DNA of 64,000 nt, from the NCBI RefSeq assembly GCF_014196125.1, contig NZ_JACIDA010000001.1, positions 806,001-870,000 on the forward strand. Reading direction: 5' to 3'. Origin of the DNA: Brevundimonas mediterranea. GTDB lineage: Bacteria > Pseudomonadota > Alphaproteobacteria > Caulobacterales > Caulobacteraceae. The notes below the pieces were generated by a model. The model was given only the letters and a program-made list of their open reading frames with translations. It had not been told where the DNA came from and ran no database searches. This document shows, in pieces, positions 1-13,956 of the stretch. The position numbers and the translations under genes were made by a program. How positions within the stretch are numbered: the first letter of the stretch is position 1; each line of letters starts with the position of its first letter.

Positions 1-468
<468 letters not shown>

Positions 469-525
469 TTAGCGTCATGAGTGCGGGAAACAGGCTGTGA
501 AACATGCTGCCTCTCCCTCGTCGGA

Positions 526-2569
<2,044 letters not shown>

Positions 2570-2577
2570 AATTATGT

Positions 2578-2603
2578 ACGGCGGACGCCATAGCGTCCGC
2601 CGT
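2578..2603 (+). terminator. Hairpin terminator after the aminotransferase
   Basis: Perfect 11-bp stem (2578-2588 with 2593-2603) around the loop CATA, 8 bases after the aminotransferase stop, followed by CTTCCCC rather than a pure T run. It sits between convergent genes and may act on both. Confidence 0.7.
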
Positions 2604-2643
2604 CTTCCCCCTGCAGTCCCAAGCCAAGGTTGACACGCGCGCT

Positions 2644-3948
2644 TCAGGCGGCCGTCGGCTGCGCCTGTCGCGCCGCGTCCTCATTGTGCTCATCCAATCC
2701 CCCCAGTTCGCCACGCTCGCGCGCCTTCTTGCCATACAACCATTCGAACAGCGGCGACGCCATCAAGGTTGTGATGATGGCCATCAGCACCAAGATCGAG
2801 AACAGGGCCGGGCCGATAATTCCGCGCTGCAGACCGATGTTGATAATGATCAGCTCCATCAGCCCGCGTGCATTCATCAGGGCGCCGATGCCCATGGCCG
2901 TGGCGTTGTCCTGACCGGTCAGCCGCGCCGCCGCCCAGCAGGCGCCGCCCTTGGCGAGGATCGACCCCGCCAGAATGACGAGGGTCACGGCGACCAGGCC
3001 CAGGTTATCGACCATGGTCAGTTGGGTGTTCAGTCCCGAGAAGGTGAAGAACATCGGCAGCAGCACCAACACGGCGAACGGCTCCAGCTGGCGCTTGATC
3101 TCCTGGGTCAGCAGACCGCGCGGCATGGCGACGCCCAGGATGAAACCGCCGAACACCGCATGGATGCCCACCGCATCCATGGCCCAGGCGCTGAGCATGA
3201 ACAGGATCAGCACGATCCCAAGCACGGTCGGACTGACCCGCCCTTCCCGCTCGACCGCCCGCCCCAGGGGCGCCAGCAGTTTGGGGCCCAGGGTCAGCAT
3301 GAACAGGGCGAAGGCTCCGCCGCCCGCGATGGCCGTGACCGCCACCATCGGCCCGGCGCCGAAACTGGCCAGCACGATGGCCAGAACGCACCAGGCGCCC
3401 GCGTCGTCGATCGCTCCGGCCGCAAGCGAGAGCGAGCCCAGCCGCGTACCGCTCAGCCCGCGCTCATGGATGATGCGCGCCAGCATGGGAAAGGCGGTGA
3501 TCGATATGGCCGCGCCCATGAACAGCATGGCCTGCCAGGTCATGATCCCCTCGCCGAACAGGCCCAGGCTCACCAGCCAGGGCGCAATGGCCACGGCCAC
3601 CAGAAACGGCGCCCCCATCCCCGCCAGAGACACGGCTGCCGCACTGACTGCATGGGTTCGGAAATGGTCGCGCCGAAAGCCCAATCCGACCAGGAACATA
3701 TACAGCCCGACCCCCAGTTGGGCGCCGACGAACAGAATGGATCGCGACTCCTGGGGAAACAGCGCCGCCTGAACCTCGGGCGCCACAAGACCAAACAGCG
3801 ACGGCCCCAGGATCACGCCGGCGATCATCTCGCCCACCACCTGCGGCTGGCCCAGCCAGCGTTTGGCGGCCCAGCCAACGGCGCGGCAGGCGGCGATGAT
3901 CACGGCCATCTGCAGAAAGAAGGCCACGCTCAACTCGGCGTTCGTCAT
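2644..3948 (-). CDS. Cation:proton antiporter, CPA2 (KefB/NapA-like)
   Basis: 434-residue polytopic membrane protein with about twelve hydrophobic segments and the Na+/H+ exchanger (CPA2) signatures: QPQVVGEMIAGVILGP near residue 35, the AGAIDDAGAWCVLAI double-aspartate segment near residue 180, and a later MNARGLMELI motif. Members exchange Na+ or K+ for protons across the inner membrane. There is no C-terminal RCK/TrkA-N domain as in full KefB/KefC, so nucleotide or glutathione gating is unlikely. The short hydrophilic tail after residue 410 is the only extra. Ion specificity is not readable. It is convergent with the aminotransferase. Confidence 0.88.
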   Translation of the reverse strand: MTNAELSVAFFLQMAVIIAACRAVGWAAKRWLGQPQVVGEMIAGVILGPSLFGLVAPEVQAALFPQESRSILFVGAQLGVGLYMFLVGLGFRRDHFRTHAVSAAAVSLAGMGAPFLVAVAIAPWLVSLGLFGEGIMTWQAMLFMGAAISITAFPMLARIIHERGLSGTRLGSLSLAAGAIDDAGAWCVLAIVLASFGAGPMVAVTAIAGGGAFALFMLTLGPKLLAPLGRAVEREGRVSPTVLGIVLILFMLSAWAMDAVGIHAVFGGFILGVAMPRGLLTQEIKRQLEPFAVLVLLPMFFTFSGLNTQLTMVDNLGLVAVTLVILAGSILAKGGACWAAARLTGQDNATAMGIGALMNARGLMELIIINIGLQRGIIGPALFSILVLMAIITTLMASPLFEWLYGKKARERGELGGLDEHNEDAARQAQPTAA

Positions 3949-4061
3949 TGGCTGGTCCCTCCCCAGGGCGCGTCGCTCTTGAGAACGATCACAAGCGCCT
4001 AGTGTATCGCCGACCGTCCTGAACTCAAGCCACGCTCACTCCCTGCGGCTCATTGCGCAAG

Positions 4062-4091
4062 AAAAAGGCCCGCGTGTTTCCAAGCGGGCCT
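4062..4091 (-). terminator. Intrinsic terminator of the serS-secF block
   Basis: An 8-bp perfect GC stem (4066-4073 with 4084-4091) with a 10-base loop; on the minus strand it is followed by TTTTTC. It lies 23 bases downstream of the secF stop. Confidence 0.85.
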
Positions 4092-4113
4092 CAGATCTCG
4101 CAGACCTCGGGTT

Positions 4114-5103
4114 TCAGGGCCGACTGGCCATGCCCAGCTTAATCGGCTTGGCGTCGTCGGCCAGGGCGCCGCGCTTGACGCCCCACAGCAGGATGATCGG
4201 CGCACCGACATAGATGGACGAATAGGTGCCGATGATGATGCCGAACATCAGGGCGATCGAAAAGCCGAACAGGGCCTCACCGCCGAAGATCGCTAGGGCC
4301 GCCAGCACCATGACGGCTGTCACGCCTGTGATGATAGTCCGCGAGAGGGTCTCGTTCAGCGACAGATCGATCACCTCACGCAATGGCATGGTCTTGTACT
4401 TGCGCAGGTTCTCGCGAAGACGGTCGAACACCACCACCGTGTCGTTCATCGAATAGCCGATGACGGTCAGGATGGCGGCGACCATGTTCAGGCTGAACTC
4501 CAGTCGGAACAGCACGATCAACCCGAAGGTCAGGATCACGTCGTGCAACAGGCCGATCACGGCGCCGAAGCCGAACTGCGGTTCGAACCGGAACCAGATG
4601 TAGAGGAACATCAGGCCGATGGCGACGGCGAGCGCCAGCAGGCCTGAGGTGAACAGCTCCCCCGACACCTTGGAGCCGACGACGCTGACGCCCGAATACT
4701 GGACCTCGCCCACGGTCTGGCTGATGGCGCTCTCGACCTGATTGACCACCTGAGTCTGGTCGCGGCCTTCCGGCACCTGGAAGCGCAGGATAGCGGTCGA
4801 GCCGTCATCGACATTGGTGTCGCGCCGGGCGATGCCCTGCACCTGGACATCGCCGAGGTTCAGGCCGTTCACGGCCTCGCGCACCCGGTCAAGCTCGATG
4901 GCCTGACCGGCCGGCTTGGACACCTCCATCGAGGCGCCGCCCCGGAAGTCGATGCCCATGTTCAAGCCGGGAATGAAACACGCCACGATCGAGGCGACGC
5001 ACAGAACCACCGACAGCACCGCGGCGAACCGGGCGTATTTGACGAAATGGAAATTCGTCTTCTGCGGCAGCAGTTTGATGAGGGGCCATCCACGCATCGC
5101 CAT
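4114..5103 (-). CDS. secF: Protein translocase subunit SecF
   Basis: 329 residues from ATG 5103. SecF works with SecD to use the proton-motive force to pull or release proteins on the periplasmic side of SecYEG. One N-terminal membrane helix, the GIDFRGGASMEV entry to the periplasmic domain, then five helices with the hallmark GYSMNDTVVVFDRLRENL and the late SLNETLSRTIITG. A GTG three bases upstream of the ATG is also in frame; I prefer the ATG because its first base is the last base of the secD TGA stop (TGATG), a classic translational coupling arrangement. A further in-frame ATG follows two codons later. It is the last gene before the terminator. Confidence 0.95.
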   Translation of the reverse strand: MAMRGWPLIKLLPQKTNFHFVKYARFAAVLSVVLCVASIVACFIPGLNMGIDFRGGASMEVSKPAGQAIELDRVREAVNGLNLGDVQVQGIARRDTNVDDGSTAILRFQVPEGRDQTQVVNQVESAISQTVGEVQYSGVSVVGSKVSGELFTSGLLALAVAIGLMFLYIWFRFEPQFGFGAVIGLLHDVILTFGLIVLFRLEFSLNMVAAILTVIGYSMNDTVVVFDRLRENLRKYKTMPLREVIDLSLNETLSRTIITGVTAVMVLAALAIFGGEALFGFSIALMFGIIIGTYSSIYVGAPIILLWGVKRGALADDAKPIKLGMASRP

Positions 5104-6695
5104 CACTCCGCGATCGGCAGTTTTTTGGGCTTGGCGGTCTTGAGCCAGTAGGCCAGCAGCACCTGGGCCACCAGAACCGACGAGAACACCGAGGTGAAGA
5201 CGCCTATGCTCAGCGTCCAGGCAAAGCCGCGCACCGGGCCTGCGCCGAAGACGAACATGATCGCCGCCGCCACCAGGGTGGTGACGTTGGCGTCCAGGAT
5301 GGTGCCCCAGGCCTTGGAAAAGCCGGCGTCCATGCTGGCGATGACGCTGCGACCCGACCGGGCCTCGTCGCGCATCCGCTCATAGATCAGCACGTTTGCA
5401 TCCACGGCCACGGCGAAGGTCAGGATCAGACCGGCGATCCCCGGCAGGGTCAGGGTCGCCTGGGTCAGCGACATGGCCGCCACGATCAACACCCCATTCA
5501 GCACGAGGCCGATGACCGACACGCCCCCGAACAGGAAGCCGTAGGCCAGGATCATGAAGACCACGATGATGGCGAATCCGACCGCGGTCGACAGGGCGCC
5601 CGCCGACACGGCGTCCGCGCCCAGTTCGGCGGTGACGGTGCGGCGTTCCTCAACGTTTAGCGGCGCCGGCAGGGCGCCCCCGTTCAGCAGGTTCACCAGG
5701 GTCGCCGCTTCTTGAATCGAGAAGCTGCCGGTGATCTGGCCCGATCCGGTCGTGATCGCGCTCTGGATCGTCGGCGCCGAAATGACCTTGCCGTCCAGGA
5801 TGATGGCGAAGGGTTTGCCAAGGTTGGCGGCCGTCGCCTCGCCGAACCGGCGAGCGCCGGCGGCGTCGAAGCGGAAGTCGATGGCCGGGCGGCCGCTCTG
5901 GTCCGCACCGACCCCGGCGCGGGTCAGGTTCTCGCCCGAGACCAGCACCCGCTTCTTGACCAGATAGGGCGTGCCCTGCTCGTCCACCAGCAATTCGGCG
6001 TCCGGCGGAACCCGTCCGGCCATGGCGTCCGTCACCGAATTCTCGCTGTCCACCATCTGGAAGGTCAGCTGCGCCGTCTGGCCGATGACCTCCTCCAGCT
6101 TGCGAGGATCGCTCTCGCCCGGGGCCTGGACCACGATCCGGTCGGCGCCCTGGCGGGTGATGGAGGGTTCACGCGTGCCCAGGCTGTCGATCCGGCGGCG
6201 CACCACCTCGATCGACTGGTCCACCGCCGTCGCTCCCATGCCGGCCAGGGCCGTGTCCGTATAGGCGAAGCGGATCCGGTCGCCGCCCACACGCGTCGCG
6301 GTGCGCTCGACCTGACCCGAGGGCCCCGCGGCCCCGGCCAGCTGGCGCAGGGCCTCGAACGCCGCCGTCTGCTGACCCGGATTGGACAGGGTCACGATCA
6401 CGCCGCCCGTCTCGCGCTGGAAGCCGTTGGTGGCGATCCCATCGCCATTCAGCGTGACCCGCACATCCTCGATCAGATTCGTGACGCGCTTTTCGCGCAT
6501 CGCCGGCACGTCGACCTCCAGCAGCAGATACGACCCGCCCTGCAGGTCGAGCCCGAGGTTCAGGGCGTTCTTCGGCAGCCAGCCGGGCAGCGCCTCCCGC
6601 TGAGCCGAGCTCAGCAGGTTGGGGAAGGCCAGCAGGCAGCCGAGGATCGCCGAGGCGACGACGAGGATGACTTTCCAGCGCGAGAGCTGAATCAT
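5103..6695 (-). CDS. secD: Protein translocase subunit SecD
   Basis: 530 residues. One N-terminal membrane helix, the LGLDLQGGSYLLLEVD D1 motif near residue 48, a large periplasmic domain, then five helices carrying the proton-path motif VAVDANVLIYERMRDE. Pairs with SecF and YajC in the holotranslocon at the inner membrane. Translation of secF is coupled through the shared TGATG. yajC lies 33 bases upstream on the same strand. Confidence 0.96.
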   Translation of the reverse strand: MIQLSRWKVILVVASAILGCLLAFPNLLSSAQREALPGWLPKNALNLGLDLQGGSYLLLEVDVPAMREKRVTNLIEDVRVTLNGDGIATNGFQRETGGVIVTLSNPGQQTAAFEALRQLAGAAGPSGQVERTATRVGGDRIRFAYTDTALAGMGATAVDQSIEVVRRRIDSLGTREPSITRQGADRIVVQAPGESDPRKLEEVIGQTAQLTFQMVDSENSVTDAMAGRVPPDAELLVDEQGTPYLVKKRVLVSGENLTRAGVGADQSGRPAIDFRFDAAGARRFGEATAANLGKPFAIILDGKVISAPTIQSAITTGSGQITGSFSIQEAATLVNLLNGGALPAPLNVEERRTVTAELGADAVSAGALSTAVGFAIIVVFMILAYGFLFGGVSVIGLVLNGVLIVAAMSLTQATLTLPGIAGLILTFAVAVDANVLIYERMRDEARSGRSVIASMDAGFSKAWGTILDANVTTLVAAAIMFVFGAGPVRGFAWTLSIGVFTSVFSSVLVAQVLLAYWLKTAKPKKLPIAE

Positions 6696-6728
6696 GAGGG
6701 CGGTCTCGGTTCAGCGATACGCTTGGTA

Positions 6729-7046
6729 TCAGGCCTTGGAATCGTTGGCGGCGATGGCGGTGCGGTTGCGCACCTCGGCGATCATGGTCTTGACCACGCG
6801 CACATTGACGCTGGGCGCGATCTCGACATTGACCTCGGCCTCTTCGACCCGGGTGACCTTGCCGATCATGCCGCTGGACAGCACGACGGTGTCGCCACGC
6901 TTCACGGCGGTGATCGCCGCCGCATGTTCCTTGGCCCGCTTCTGCTGCGGACGGATCAGCAGGAAATAGAACAGGATGAAGATGGCGACGATCGGCAGGA
7001 ACTGCATGATCACGGCCATCATGCCGCCGTCAGCTGGGGCGCCCAT
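6729..7046 (-). CDS. yajC: Preprotein translocase accessory subunit YajC
   Basis: 105 residues: a single hydrophobic helix (about residues 12-30, VIMQFLPIVAIFILFYFLL), then the diagnostic IRPQQKRAKEH and KRGDTVVLSSGMIGKVTRV cytoplasmic stretch. It is a non-essential companion of SecDF. Its position just upstream of secD is the family's standard context. Confidence 0.95.
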   Translation of the reverse strand: MGAPADGGMMAVIMQFLPIVAIFILFYFLLIRPQQKRAKEHAAAITAVKRGDTVVLSSGMIGKVTRVEEAEVNVEIAPSVNVRVVKTMIAEVRNRTAIAANDSKA

Positions 7047-7150
7047 GGGTAGTCTCCGAACACAAAGGGGGGCTGCCCTCGTCGGCGCCCCATTAAAACG
7101 AGGCGCGGAACCTAGGGCTCCGTCTCGCGGATTGCAACGCGGCTAAACGT

Positions 7151-8227
7151 TCAGCGCGGCAATACGGTCAGGGGATCGACCGCGACCGGGTCGTCGCCGC
7201 GCATCTGGCGGGTTTCGAAATGGATCGACGGGCGTCCGTCGCCGGCCGTCAGACCGACCGTGCCGATCTGCTGGCCCGCACGCACGTCGTCGCCGTCCTT
7301 GACCGTGGCCGAACCCAGATGGCCGTAAACGGTGCGCCAGCCGCCGTTGTGGACAACCAGCACCGTCAGCCCCTGCCCCACCAGATCGTCGCCGACATAG
7401 GCCACGCGCCCCCCGGCCGAGGCCACGACCGAGGCGCCGGCCGAGGCGCCGATGTTGATCCCGTTGTTGCGCTCGCCCATCCCGACCGGGCCGAACCGCC
7501 GCAGGATATCGCCGCGCACCGGCCACAACAGGGCGATGGGACCGCCCGCAACGGGCGTCGCGGAAGGCGCGGCGCTGACCGGCGGGCGAGCCGCGCCGAC
7601 GGCCGGGGCCGTCGGACGGGTTTGAGCCGGAAGCGCGGCCTTGCCCGAAGGCGGCGGCGGAGGCGGCGGCGGGGCCATGCCGCTGTTCGGCACCAGAACT
7701 CCGGCCGGCGAAGGCCCGGTCGCATAGGGATCGCGGCCTGTATCGACCGCCGCATCGGGAAGAATGATTCGTTGGCCCGTCGTGATCGCGCCGCGCGGCC
7801 CCAGGCCGTTCAGATCGATCAGGGTCTGAACCGGCGTCTGGAAGCGCCGGCCGACGCCCGAGATGGTGTCGCCCGGCTGGATCTCGTAGGCGGCGCCCGG
7901 CGTGACCACGCCCGACGGGGCCGGATAGGAGGACGCAGGCGGAACATAAGTCGGCTGCGCAGGCGTCACCGTCACCGGCGGGGGCAGATATCCCCCATCC
8001 ACCTGGCCGACCGGCGCCGTCGCTTGCGGCTGCGGATAAGGCTGAGCCTGGGGAGAGGTCGGCTGGCCATACGGACCTTGCTGCGCCGGCGGCGGATAGG
8101 CGCCCTGCCCGCCCACCGTTGGTCGCGTCGAGTACTGCGGCTCGGACGGATAGGTCATACAGGCCGCCGCGCTCAGCGACGCCCCCGCGATAACGACCGC
8201 TCTGATCCAACCCGACATCACCGCCAC
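7151..8227 (-). CDS. LysM/LytM lipoprotein, NlpD-like amidase activator
   Basis: 358 residues from GTG 8227, chosen because AAGGAG lies six bases upstream; an ATG nine bases downstream would leave the signal intact but has worse spacing. A lipoprotein signal ends in SAAAC (about residue 23), followed by a long P/Q-rich linker, a LysM domain (YEIQPGDTISGVGRRFQT, peptidoglycan binding), a P-rich run and a C-terminal LytM (M23) domain. The zinc ligands look broken: the usual HxGxD is NNGINIGA, although a late HFE is kept. That is the pattern of NlpD/EnvC-type degenerate LytM factors, which activate amidases rather than cut. The surE-pcm-nlpD neighbourhood supports the NlpD reading. Confidence 0.86.
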   Translation of the reverse strand: MAVMSGWIRAVVIAGASLSAAACMTYPSEPQYSTRPTVGGQGAYPPPAQQGPYGQPTSPQAQPYPQPQATAPVGQVDGGYLPPPVTVTPAQPTYVPPASSYPAPSGVVTPGAAYEIQPGDTISGVGRRFQTPVQTLIDLNGLGPRGAITTGQRIILPDAAVDTGRDPYATGPSPAGVLVPNSGMAPPPPPPPPSGKAALPAQTRPTAPAVGAARPPVSAAPSATPVAGGPIALLWPVRGDILRRFGPVGMGERNNGINIGASAGASVVASAGGRVAYVGDDLVGQGLTVLVVHNGGWRTVYGHLGSATVKDGDDVRAGQQIGTVGLTAGDGRPSIHFETRQMRGDDPVAVDPLTVLPR

Positions 8228-8340
8228 CGGCCGCTCCTTAGATGGTTAAAACTGCCCGCCCGGTGTGCCCGCTTGCGCCGCTTAAGCCAAGCCCGCAATC
8301 ATCGCCAAAGTTGGGCGGGAAGGTTAACGGCAGTCCAGAC

Positions 8341-8490
8341 CCTCTCCCGCTTGCGGGAGAGGTGGCCCGGCGTCCGCGCAGCGGACCAGGGTCGGAGAGG
8401 GAAGTTTTCTTCCAGAAATCAGGACTTCCCCCATCGTCAGCCGTCTCGCTTCGCTCGACGAGCTGACACTTCCCCCGCAAGCGGGGGAAG
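8341..8490. repeat. Pair of palindromic intergenic repeats
   Basis: Two perfect 10-bp palindromic stems, 8341-8350/8353-8362 (CCTCTCCCGC arm, loop TT) and 8469-8478/8481-8490 (CTTCCCCCGC arm, loop AA), about 105 bases apart, between the NlpD-like gene and pcm. The same CTCCC-rich palindrome style recurs at 38135-38255, so this is a dispersed repeat family rather than only a local terminator. Confidence 0.7.
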
Positions 8491-8494
8491 GAGT

Positions 8495-9139
8495 TCACCC
8501 CTCCTTCGCCGTCCCCTCGACCAGGGGCACGAACCGCACCTCCGTCAGGCTCTCGCGCCGGAACGACCCGTCGCCCTGGCCGACATAGCGGTGCAGCATC
8601 TGCACCGAGGTCCGGCCAACGGGCGCGACCAGAACACCGTTCGGCTTCAACTGTTTCAACAGTTCGGTCGGCTCGGCCGGAGACGCCGCCGTCACCATGA
8701 TGCGATCGAAGGGCGCCTGTTCGATCCAGCCCAGGCCGCCGTCGCCATGCTTGGTGATGACATTGTCGATCTCCAGCGTCCGCAGCTTGGCCTCGGCCTC
8801 GACCAGCAGGCTGCGATACCGCTCCACCGAATAGACATAGCGGGCCAGCCGGCTCAGCACCGCGCACTGGTAGCCGCTGCCGGTGCCGATCTCCAGCACG
8901 CGGTGGCGGGGCTGGACGTCCAGGGCCTGAGTCATCAGGCCGACGATATAGGGCTGGCTGATGGTCTGGGCGCAGTCGATGGGCAGGGCCTGATCTTCCC
9001 AGGCCTGGTCCAGGAATTTCTCGTGCACGAAGACCGCGCGGTCGATGCTCTCCATCGCGCCCAGCACCCGGGGGTCCGTCACCCCCTGCTGGCGCAGAGA
9101 CAGGATCAGCCGTCCGGCGCGGTCGTCGTGCAGGTTCAT
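8495..9139 (-). CDS. pcm: Protein-L-isoaspartate O-methyltransferase
   Basis: 214 residues. Rossmann methyltransferase with SAM motif I VLEIGTGSGYQ near residue 82 and the family's ALPIDCAQTISQPYIVGLMT active-site segment upstream of it. It methylates isoaspartyl residues of ageing proteins to start their repair. Its ATG overlaps the surE stop by four bases (ATGA), so the pair is translationally coupled, as is common for surE-pcm. Confidence 0.95.
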   Translation of the reverse strand: MNLHDDRAGRLILSLRQQGVTDPRVLGAMESIDRAVFVHEKFLDQAWEDQALPIDCAQTISQPYIVGLMTQALDVQPRHRVLEIGTGSGYQCAVLSRLARYVYSVERYRSLLVEAEAKLRTLEIDNVITKHGDGGLGWIEQAPFDRIMVTAASPAEPTELLKQLKPNGVLVAPVGRTSVQMLHRYVGQGDGSFRRESLTEVRFVPLVEGTAKEG

Positions 9140-9926
9140 GCGGCCTTCACCGCCTTGGGCGGCGCCCCGCCCAGTACCTTCTTCAGGTCATGGACGCTGG
9201 CCATGTGGGTCAGGTCGATGTGCAGCGGCGTGACCGAGATCCGCCCCGCCTCGATGGCCCTCAGGTCCGTGCCCTCGGCATGTTCCTGCTTTTCGCCGCG
9301 GAAGCTCATCCAGTAGTAGTCGCGCCCGCGCAGGTCGGTGCGCCGCACCGCGTGCATCTCGCCCACGTCGCGGAACCCTTGCGTCGTCACCTCGATCTGC
9401 TCGACCCGTTCCGGCGGCAGATTGGGGAAGTTGAGGTTCATCACCACGCCCGGCGCCCATTTCTGGTCCAGCAGCTTGCTGATGATCGCCGGCGCAAAGG
9501 CCTCGGCCGTCTCCCAGTGCGCCACCACCTCGTCATGGAACCGCTCCAGGCTCTGGCTCAGGGCGATGGAGCGGATGCCGAAGGCCATGCCCTGCAGGGC
9601 GCCCGCCACCGTGCCGGAATAGCTGACGTCCTCGCCGATATTGTGCCCCCGGTTCACGCCGGACAGCACCAGGTCCGGCCGCTCCGGCATCAGGTCGTTG
9701 ACGGCCAGGATGACGCAGTCGGTCGGCGTCCCCGTCACCGAGAACCGCCGCTCGCCATGCCTATGCACCCGCAGCGGCTCGCTCAGGGTGATGCCCCGCC
9801 CCTTGGCCGACTGTTCGACGGCGGGCGCGCACACCCAGATGTCGTCGCTCAGCGTCCGCGCGATCCGCTCAAGGGATTCAAGACCTTCCGCCTCGATCCC
9901 GTCGTCGTTTGTCAGGAGGATACGCA

Positions 9927-9927
<1 letters not shown>
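9136..9927 (-). CDS. surE: 5'/3'-nucleotidase SurE
   Basis: 263 residues from ATG 9927, which gives the canonical MRILLTNDDGIEAEG start; the longer open frame upstream is serS in another frame. D8 and D9 of NDDG bind the divalent metal, with further ligands in VLSGVNRGHNIGEDVSYSG. The enzyme removes phosphate from nucleoside monophosphates (and short polyphosphate in some species). Its ATG overlaps the serS stop as TGATG, and its end overlaps pcm. Confidence 0.95.
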
Positions 9928-13659
<3,732 letters not shown>

Positions 13660-13697
13660 CGCTCACCCCAGCGTCATTGTGGGCGCTGGTCTCGCTT

Positions 13698-13863
13698 TCG
13701 TCATTCCGGGCGAAGGGCCGCTTGGCCCGAGACCCGGAACCCAGCGGCGCGCGAGAGCGCGAACCTGTCGCGAACTCGGTGTTCAAACATTGTGCGGCGG
13801 ACGGATTTCGCCTTCGGCGCCGCTGGGTTCCGGGTCTATGCTGCGCTTCGCCCGGAATGACGA
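13698..13863. repeat. Long inverted repeat (TCGTCATTCCGGG type)
   Basis: Left arm 13698-13749 begins TCGTCATTCCGGGCGAAG and ends in ACCCGGAACCCAGCGGCG; right arm 13818-13863 is close to its reverse complement, ending CCCGGAATGACGA. The arms are about 70 bases apart. It fills most of the gap between the two M61 genes and resembles a widespread alphaproteobacterial intergenic palindrome. It could fold in the transcript between the two genes. Confidence 0.8.
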
Positions 13864-13956
13864 AAGCAGGGCCGAGGGCGAGGCGACCATCTGTCCCTTG
13901 ACGCCTCTCCCCCGCTCCTCGACGGTGCGCGCCTGCCCTCTCGTTCGGATGACCTG

